From: Vibrio genomosp. F10 str. ZF-129 | GTDB taxonomy: Bacteria > Pseudomonadota > Gammaproteobacteria > Enterobacterales > Vibrionaceae | Length of the DNA stretch: 39,384 bases | Direction of reading: 5' to 3' | Assembly (NCBI RefSeq): GCF_000287055.2 | Contig: NZ_AJYQ02000110.1 | Coordinates: 1-39,384 of the forward strand | Part shown: positions 34,321 to 39,384 of the stretch, one piece after another | How positions within the stretch are numbered: position 1 is the first letter of the stretch | Layout: each line of letters begins with the position of its first letter | Program-made: the position numbers and the translations under genes | Notes under the pieces: generated by a model | Databases searched by the model: none | Told to the model about the DNA's origin: nothing | The model's input: only the letters and a program-made list of their open reading frames with translations

Positions 34321-35310
34321 CTAGAGTGCGTTTTCTACTTTCTTCGCAATCTCGGCAGAAACCCATGGGTGCCAGATTTCAGGTGATTCGGAAAGGAAGT
34401 GATACATGCCTTCTTCCCCGTCAGCCTGGTTGTCTTCCATCCATGCTAACAACTCATTCATTTTTTCGTTGGTAAAACCACGATTACCTAAATAAGCGTA
34501 TGCTTCCGGTGCTTTTGACGCGAAGGCTTCGGTTGTCATTGTGTGTACTGGAGAAGGTGGGTACATGGTCGGCTTGGGTGATTCACACTCTTCTTTAGTC
34601 GTACAGCCGACGAACTCTTCCAGGTCAACGCCGCTGCCAAAATCAACTTTCACCATGTTGTATTTGCCGAGTACCGCCGTCGGTGCCCAGTAGTAACCAA
34701 ACCAAGCTTCTTCACGCGCATACGCTTTTGCAATCGCACCAGAAAGGCCAGCACTTGAACCTGGGTCTACAATTTCAAAGCCTGCGTCTTCAAGTTTCAA
34801 TGCTTTAAATAAATTACCCGCACTGATTTGACAGTTCCAACCAGCTGGGCAGCTGTAGAACGCAGACACATCTTTACTTTCTGGGTGCTCGAACATTTTT
34901 GCGTGCTTGATAACGCCTTCAATAGTGGCCATTTCTGGGTGTTTATCGACTAAATATTGCGGTACCCAAAAGCCTTCTTCACCACCGTTCACTAAAGATT
35001 TTCCGGCGTAACGTAAACGTTTTTCTGCTACACCTTTGTCTAACGCTTCTTTCATCGCATTACTCCAAAACTCAGGAGCAATATCAGGCTGGCCTTTTTC
35101 AATCATTGACGTACCCGTTGGCATTGTATCGCCAGGGATGAGCTCGGCATCACAATCATAACCATGCTCTAGAATGAATTTATCAATGTTTGCGATAAGG
35201 CTTGCGGAAGACCAGTTCATGTCAGCGATAGTGACTGAACCGCATTCGTTGGCGTTTGCAGCCGTTGACGTTGTAGCCAATAACAACAGCGCTGCCAGTT
35301 TCATATTCAT
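34321..35310 (-). CDS. proX: ProU-type ABC transporter, substrate-binding protein
   Basis: A 329-residue periplasmic binding protein of the OpuAC/ProX family. The signal peptide MNMKLAALLLLATTSTAANA is followed by NECGSVTIADMNWSSASLIA, the usual start of the mature protein. The Trp-rich segment (APEFWSN, WNCQISAGN, AWFGYYWAPTAVL) probably forms the aromatic cage for a quaternary ammonium ligand such as glycine betaine or choline. ATG at 35310 with AAAGGA seven bases upstream; an upstream start at 35352 has no such site. It heads proX-proW-proV. Confidence 0.9.
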   Translation of the reverse strand: MNMKLAALLLLATTSTAANANECGSVTIADMNWSSASLIANIDKFILEHGYDCDAELIPGDTMPTGTSMIEKGQPDIAPEFWSNAMKEALDKGVAEKRLRYAGKSLVNGGEEGFWVPQYLVDKHPEMATIEGVIKHAKMFEHPESKDVSAFYSCPAGWNCQISAGNLFKALKLEDAGFEIVDPGSSAGLSGAIAKAYAREEAWFGYYWAPTAVLGKYNMVKVDFGSGVDLEEFVGCTTKEECESPKPTMYPPSPVHTMTTEAFASKAPEAYAYLGNRGFTNEKMNELLAWMEDNQADGEEGMYHFLSESPEIWHPWVSAEIAKKVENAL

Positions 35311-35866
35311 AGAGGTTCCTTTCTCTTTTTTTGGGTTGTCGAAATGAGACAACCGTGGGTTCTCAAATGACGAATCACATAACGTGATGTTATAAATTTA
35401 ACATATTTTCAAACAAGTTTGGGGAAACCCGCCATATTAATCTCACAGCAGCTAAGTCCAGGCGCGGTAATTATTTATCTTTTACGAAAAAATACCGACT
35501 TTATATTTCAAGATTATCCGGATTTTTGGCGTGTCATTTGGTGATTATTTGAGATAAAAATAAAGGTGTGTATAAAGATGGAATAGGCCCAGTAATTCTC
35601 TGATCTCGATTGACTCGCAAAATAGAACAAGTAACAAATTATTACATATATGTATGTGTGTAGTAATATTACGAGTTATTGGCCATTTGTTTCGATTGAA
35701 TTCTCACTAATGGTGTTTAAATTTGGTTTTAAATCAGTAGCTTGATGTCAAATTAATAACACTATTGTTAATAGGTGGTATTTTGTCGTATTACGTCAGG
35801 TGAGTGTGGTTGAATAGGGAAAGGTTTCTGGTTACGTTGCTTGAAATTACTCACTAGGATCCACTT
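35311..35866. other. 556-bp intergenic region between proX and the orphan binding-protein gene
   Basis: AT-rich divergent regulatory region. A small dyad ATAACgtgatGTTAT lies about 65-80 bp upstream of the proX start (near 35378-35392) and TAAC...GTTA (near 35756-35770) closer to the binding-protein gene. No gene, RNA or repeat is supported. Confidence 0.4.
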
Positions 35867-37537
35867 ATGAATAAAACATTTTTGTTGAGCACATTAGCGA
35901 CTTCATTAGCACTTTCACCCATGACAAATGCTACTGATATTTCCGACAAGAACCAGTTAACCATTATTCCCAATCACAACGCGTCACTGATTCGAAATTT
36001 TAATCCGTTTTCTGTTTCTCGTATGCATACAGCAAGAGACTTTATTTTTGAGCCTTTGGTGGTTTTCAACGAATTGAAAGGAAATATCCCTGAATTCAGG
36101 TTAGCAACGGGTTATGCATTAAGCAGCGATCTACTCAGTGTCACGTTTGATTTAAGAAAAGGTGTGCTTTGGTCTGATGGTGAATCGTTCAATGCAGATG
36201 ATGTCATCTACACCTTTGAGTTGATCAAGCAACATCCGGCATTTGATGACCGTGGAGTCAGCAGCAATATTAAGTCAATCGAGAAGGTTAACGATCATCA
36301 GGTTCGATTCTTTTTAAATGAAGTGAACACCAATATTCCATATGAACTTGTGCAAGTTCCGGTCGTTCCTGAGCACCAATGGTCTAAAGAGAAAGATCCC
36401 CTGACATTCCTCAATCGATATCCTGTTGGAACAGGCCCGTTTACCGAGTTCCCTCAATTCACTTCCACGCTGTTTCTTCAATGTGAAAACCCGAACTACT
36501 GGGATAGCGAAAATTTGGATGTGGACTGCTTGAGAGTCCCTCAGATGAACCACAATGACCAAGTTTTAGGGGAGTTAATGAACTCCAGAATCGATTGGGC
36601 AGGGTCATTCGTGCCAGATATCGACCAAACCTTCTTGAAAGCGTCGACTGATCATGGCTACTGGTACCCACCTGCGGGGACACAAGCTTTCATGTTTAAT
36701 TACAAGTCTAAAGATCCGGTTAAGCATGAAGTGATGAATGATGTAAACTTTCGTCGTGCCTTCTCAATGTCTTTGAACCGACAGGTCCTGATTGATGTAG
36801 CTAACTACGGAAATGGTGTCGTGAATGATTTCGCTTCTGGTTTAGGTTATGCGTTTGAGGCGTGGTCAGATGAAAAAACCCACAAAAAATATCAACCATT
36901 TATGACCTATTCTCCTGAAAGTGCTCGCAAGCTATTGAAAGACTCTGGTTATACGGATCGAGATGGAGACGGCTATGTAGAGAGCCCTTCCGGTGCTTCT
37001 TTTGAGTTGGAAATACAGTCACCACAGGGTTGGACAGATTTCAATAATACGGTGATGTTATCGGTTGAGCAATTGATGGAAGTTGGGATCAAAGTGAAAG
37101 CACGATCTCCGGATTTCTCACTTTATAATCAGGCGATGGCTAACGCAGAATACGATGTGGCTTATACCAACTACTTCCATGGTGCTACACCGCACCGATA
37201 CTGGGACAGTGCTTATCATTCTAGGTTGCAAGCGTCGACTGGGATGCCAAGATTTGCAATGCACCATTGGAAAAGTGATCAGCTAGATGAGCTACTCGAT
37301 GGTTTTTACCAAACAGCCGATAGCGTTGAACAAAAAGAGATCGCTCATCAAATTCAAGCGTTGATTGCAAAAAATCAGATTACCGTGCCAGTCTTGTCTG
37401 GGCCAAACTTCTACCAATACAATACCAAACGATTTACAGGCTGGTGGAATGCGGATAATCCGAAAGGTCGCCCAATGGTCTGGGAAGGTACACCGGAAAG
37501 ATTGCTTCACGTTCTCGATTTAAAGCCAAGAAGCTAG
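35867..37537 (+). CDS. ABC transporter substrate-binding protein (family 5), orphan
   Basis: A 556-residue SBP_bac_5 (DppA/OppA-like) protein, with a signal peptide of about 23 residues (MNKTFLLSTLATSLALSPMT). Internal landmarks include the FEPLVVFN segment, DLRKGVLWSDGESFNADDV and the C-terminal GWWNADNPKGRPMVWEGTPE. The length and the GWWN-x-DNPKGRP end resemble the Vibrio chitooligosaccharide-binding and cellobiose-binding proteins more than oligopeptide binders; I infer an oligosaccharide ligand. No permease or ATPase gene is nearby, so it must work with components elsewhere or act as a sensor partner. Terminator follows. Confidence 0.85.
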   Translation: MNKTFLLSTLATSLALSPMTNATDISDKNQLTIIPNHNASLIRNFNPFSVSRMHTARDFIFEPLVVFNELKGNIPEFRLATGYALSSDLLSVTFDLRKGVLWSDGESFNADDVIYTFELIKQHPAFDDRGVSSNIKSIEKVNDHQVRFFLNEVNTNIPYELVQVPVVPEHQWSKEKDPLTFLNRYPVGTGPFTEFPQFTSTLFLQCENPNYWDSENLDVDCLRVPQMNHNDQVLGELMNSRIDWAGSFVPDIDQTFLKASTDHGYWYPPAGTQAFMFNYKSKDPVKHEVMNDVNFRRAFSMSLNRQVLIDVANYGNGVVNDFASGLGYAFEAWSDEKTHKKYQPFMTYSPESARKLLKDSGYTDRDGDGYVESPSGASFELEIQSPQGWTDFNNTVMLSVEQLMEVGIKVKARSPDFSLYNQAMANAEYDVAYTNYFHGATPHRYWDSAYHSRLQASTGMPRFAMHHWKSDQLDELLDGFYQTADSVEQKEIAHQIQALIAKNQITVPVLSGPNFYQYNTKRFTGWWNADNPKGRPMVWEGTPERLLHVLDLKPRS

Positions 37538-37578
37538 TAAGTTTTACTCATGCTCTGATTTGAGTGAGCATAGAAAAT

Positions 37579-37613
37579 AAAAAGCCCGTCTAAGACTATT
37601 AGGCGGGCTTTTC
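37579..37613. terminator. Bidirectional terminator
   Basis: AAAAGCCCGTCTAA pairs with TTAGGCGGGCTTTT (one G-U wobble) between the convergent binding-protein and RRM genes, with A and T runs on each side. Confidence 0.9.
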
Positions 37614-37631
37614 AGTATAGAAAGGGCCAGT

Positions 37632-37871
37632 TTAGTTGTTGGCTCTTTTTACACGAATCTTACTTTTAGCAACGTCAGCTAGATTAAGGCCAGTAATGGC
37701 GGCCTTAGCTTCTGCTTCATTTGGCATTTCAACAAAAGCGAACCCTTTAGACTGACCAGTTTCCTGATCTAATACAAGAGTGCATTCACCTACATCACCA
37801 TGAGCAGAAAATAATACTCGAATTTCATGTTCTGTTGTTGTGCGAGCGAGGTTGCGAACTAAAAGTTTCAT
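37632..37871 (-). CDS. RRM-type RNA-binding protein
   Basis: A 79-residue single-RRM protein. RNP2 is LLVRNLA at the N-terminus, and RNP1 is KGFAFVEM. The rest follows the usual beta-alpha-beta-beta-alpha-beta pattern, and the C-terminus is basic (KSKIRVKRANN). These small bacterial RRM proteins bind RNA, and some are cold-inducible, but the role here is unknown. It stands alone, and the 228-bp stretch upstream holds a possible hairpin GCACCG/CGGTGC (38020-38044) and no gene. Confidence 0.9.
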   Translation of the reverse strand: MKLLVRNLARTTTEHEIRVLFSAHGDVGECTLVLDQETGQSKGFAFVEMPNEAEAKAAITGLNLADVAKSKIRVKRANN

Positions 37872-38099
37872 AATAAACCGTTTGGTATTGAAAGAACGGG
37901 CTCGATTGTCGCAGGTTCATTGTGACAAACCAAGGTAATTCTCATTTGGTGTTCGAGGCTTTTGAATCATTCACCAAGCCAACGCAAACAATTCAACCAG
38001 CAAAATAATAGAGTATTGTGCACCGCCAATTTATAAGACGGTGCGAAACTACGGCCCATAGGTTAAATAACGATGTGGTTACTCTATAATTTAAATACC

Positions 38100-38963
38100 T
38101 TATGCTTGTGGCTTCAAAGCAAGTGCTTGGTCAATATCCGCCGCGCTATGGCGTTCTGCAACCGCTTCCCATGGTTCACCCCATGTTCGGTTAACGATAC
38201 GTCCTCGTTGAACGGCAGGTCTTTGCTCAATGTACGTTGCCCAGCGTTGAAGGTTTTTGTAGCTTGATACATCAAGGAACTCAGCCGCATCGTAGATATT
38301 GCCAAGAACAAGATTACCGTACCAAGGCCAGATTGCGATGTCGGCGATGCTGTACTCTTCCCCTGCAATGTAAGAATGATCAGCTAATTGCTTGTCCAAT
38401 AAGTCGAGCTGGCGTTTTATTTCCATGGAGAATCGATTAATCGGATACTCAAACTTTTCTGGTGCATACGCATAAAAGTGACCAAAACCGCCACCTAGGT
38501 ATGGCGCAGATCCTTGTAGCCAGAATAACCAGTTCAATACATTGGTGCGAGAGGTGACATCCTTCGGAATAAAGTGTTCAAATTTTTCTGCTAAGTAAAG
38601 AAGGATTGAACCGGATTCAAAAACATTGACTGGGGATGCTTGCGAGCGATCAACCAATGCTGGGATTTTCGAGTTTGGGTTGACTTCCACAAAGCCACTT
38701 GAGAATTGGTTCCCATCACCGATGGAGATCAAGTGGGCGTCATACTCTGCTTCAGTACGCCCAAGCGCTAATAACTCCTCAAGTAAAATAGTGACCTTCT
38801 GACCGTTGGGTGTTCCCATAGAATACAACTGATAGGGGTGCTGACCGACAGGTAGAGCTTGTTCATGAGTCGCTCCGGATACGGGTCTGTTGATGCTAGC
38901 CCAAGTGCCGCCGCCTTTCGTATCTTCTTGCCAAACCTTTGGTGGAGTATATTCTTTAGTCAT
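38100..38963 (-). CDS. yghU: Glutathione-dependent disulfide-bond oxidoreductase YghU
   Basis: A 287-residue GST-superfamily (Nu-class) protein with disulfide-bond reductase activity in E. coli. The N-terminal extension KVWQEDTKGGGTWASINRP precedes the thioredoxin-like domain with TPNGQKVTILLEEL, in place of the usual Cys or Ser motif, and the substrate-binding VNPNSKIPALVDR and VFESGSILLYLAEKF. The C-terminal helical domain has ADIAIWPWYG. It appears complete. The region upstream leads to the tRNA. Confidence 0.93.
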   Translation of the reverse strand: MTKEYTPPKVWQEDTKGGGTWASINRPVSGATHEQALPVGQHPYQLYSMGTPNGQKVTILLEELLALGRTEAEYDAHLISIGDGNQFSSGFVEVNPNSKIPALVDRSQASPVNVFESGSILLYLAEKFEHFIPKDVTSRTNVLNWLFWLQGSAPYLGGGFGHFYAYAPEKFEYPINRFSMEIKRQLDLLDKQLADHSYIAGEEYSIADIAIWPWYGNLVLGNIYDAAEFLDVSSYKNLQRWATYIEQRPAVQRGRIVNRTWGEPWEAVAERHSAADIDQALALKPQA

Positions 38964-39130
38964 TATCTTATCCTGTCTGTGAGTGACTCAATACAATGTA
39001 GGTCATGATCGTTTTCTGTATTCAACATTTGATCACGAAATTCATTGTTGCACACTTTTGTTATCAATTTGTGCAAAATTAGGCGAGTCTTAATTGAGCT
39101 GGCGTATCTTTATTGGGAAGTAATAGACGC

Positions 39131-39163
39131 AAAAAAGCCCACTGATTTCTCAGTGGGCTTTTT
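39131..39163 (-). terminator. Terminator of the rRNA-tRNA transcription unit
   Basis: AAAAAGCCCACTGA pairs with TCAGTGGGCTTTTT around a 4-5-nt loop. On the minus strand it follows the tRNA gene by 8 bp and ends in a T-run. It can act in both directions. Confidence 0.92.
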
Positions 39164-39170
39164 CTAAATG

Positions 39171-39261
39171 TGGCGGAGAGATAGGGATTTGAACCCTAGA
39201 AGGGCTACAAACCCTTGCCGGTTTTCAAGACCGGTGCTTTCGACCACTCAGCCATCTCTCC
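39171..39261 (-). tRNA. tRNA-Ser (anticodon UGA)
   Basis: The minus strand folds as a class II tRNA: 5' GGAGAGATGG, D arm with GCTGAGTGGTCGAAAGC, anticodon stem ACCGGT with loop CTTGAAA (anticodon TGA), a long variable arm, the T arm with GGTTCAAATCC, and an encoded CCA. It is 91 nt long. It reads UCA (and UCG by wobble) codons. It lies 3' of a 5S rRNA end, so it is probably the last gene of an rRNA operon. Confidence 0.95.
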
Positions 39262-39300
39262 GTAAATCTTCATCGTCAGATTAGTACACTGATGATGTTT

Positions 39301-39322
39301 GTTATTTGCGTGAGCAAATAAC
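39301..39322 (-). other. Hairpin between 5S rRNA and tRNA-Ser
   Basis: GTTATTTGC (39301-39309) and GCAAATAAC (39314-39322) form a 9-bp stem with a 4-nt loop. It lacks a U-run, so it is more likely a processing signal than a terminator. Confidence 0.5.
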
Positions 39323-39366
39323 GGTACCTCTTTTGTCTTCGCTTTTAAAAAGTGAAAACGAAATTA

Positions 39367-39384
39367 AAGCCTGGCGATGTCCTA
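39367..39384 (-). rRNA. rrf: 5S rRNA, 3' end only
   Basis: The reverse complement of the window end reads TAGGACATCGCCAGGCTT, the 3' end of vibrio 5S rRNA as I remember it (...GAGAGTAGGACATCGCCAGGC). Only about 18 nt are inside the window; the rest of the operon is past its right edge. Confidence is limited by the short length, but the tRNA context supports it. Confidence 0.75.

Noticed and set aside
37872..38099. Hairpin GCACCG/CGGTGC as a terminator of yghU.
   Set aside because: No T-run on the minus strand and a 13-nt loop; kept only as a note.
1..39384. Mobile elements, CRISPR arrays, toxin-antitoxin or defence systems.
   Set aside because: No transposase, integrase, repeat-spacer structure or known defence domain was seen in any frame that I read.

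Overview
The window looks like a Vibrio (Vibrionaceae) chromosome, most likely the secondary chromosome. The gcvP-gcvH-glyA / XRE-cupin / gcvT cluster and the phhA-phhB / acetoacetyl-CoA synthetase group are arranged as I remember them on V. cholerae chromosome II, and base composition and codon use fit Vibrio. That assignment is from memory, not from a search. There are no insertion sequences, prophage genes or CRISPR arrays, so this is mainly core metabolic and transport DNA with a few decayed or accessory pieces. LAYOUT. 1-3.4 kb: a glutathione S-transferase-like protein, then on the minus strand a DUF3565 protein, a RIO-type kinase, a Nudix hydrolase and an XRE-cupin regulator (SutR/YdcN type) divergent from a BenE/YdcO transporter. 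4.7-7.9 kb: a short MsrA, a CobW/COG0523 zinc GTPase behind a probable Zur box, and a short-chain dehydrogenase behind a MerR-type operator, with a MerR regulator convergent to it. 8-10.4 kb: peptidase T, a decayed small gene and 3-methyladenine DNA glycosylase I. 10.6-18 kb: the glycine cleavage and serine hydroxymethyltransferase cluster. 18-23 kb: a GlyGly-CTERM trypsin-like protease, a structured RNA candidate, an OmpR-type two-component system and a PTS EIICB of the GlcNAc family. 23-27 kb: YddG exporter, a CDF-like transporter with an altered metal site, a LysR regulator and a methyltransferase. 27-31.7 kb: acetoacetyl-CoA synthetase divergent from phhA-phhB, a frameshifted secreted-protein gene and an SH3-like membrane protein. 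31.9-35.3 kb: a ProU-type osmolyte ABC transporter. 35.9-39 kb: an orphan oligosaccharide/peptide-binding protein, an RRM protein and YghU. 39.2-39.4 kb: tRNA-Ser(UGA) and the 3' end of a 5S rRNA, which marks the distal end of an rRNA operon that continues past the window. HOW THE GENES WORK TOGETHER. GcvT, GcvH and GcvP with GlyA interconvert glycine, serine and one-carbon tetrahydrofolate. I found no glycine riboswitch; instead a perfect palindrome, repeated in part upstream of gcvT, suggests control by the local XRE-cupin protein. PhhA and PhhB convert phenylalanine to tyrosine, whose degradation ends in acetoacetate, and the divergent ligase activates acetoacetate. ProV, ProW and ProX import compatible solutes. 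WHAT STANDS OUT. I see no large new system. The best leads are regulatory and structural: candidate operators for four regulators (Zur, SutR-like, MerR, gcv XRE), a three-hairpin RNA candidate, a frameshifted gene whose two halves can be rejoined by eye, and recurrent degenerate 14- to 19-bp tandem repeats in four intergenic regions.
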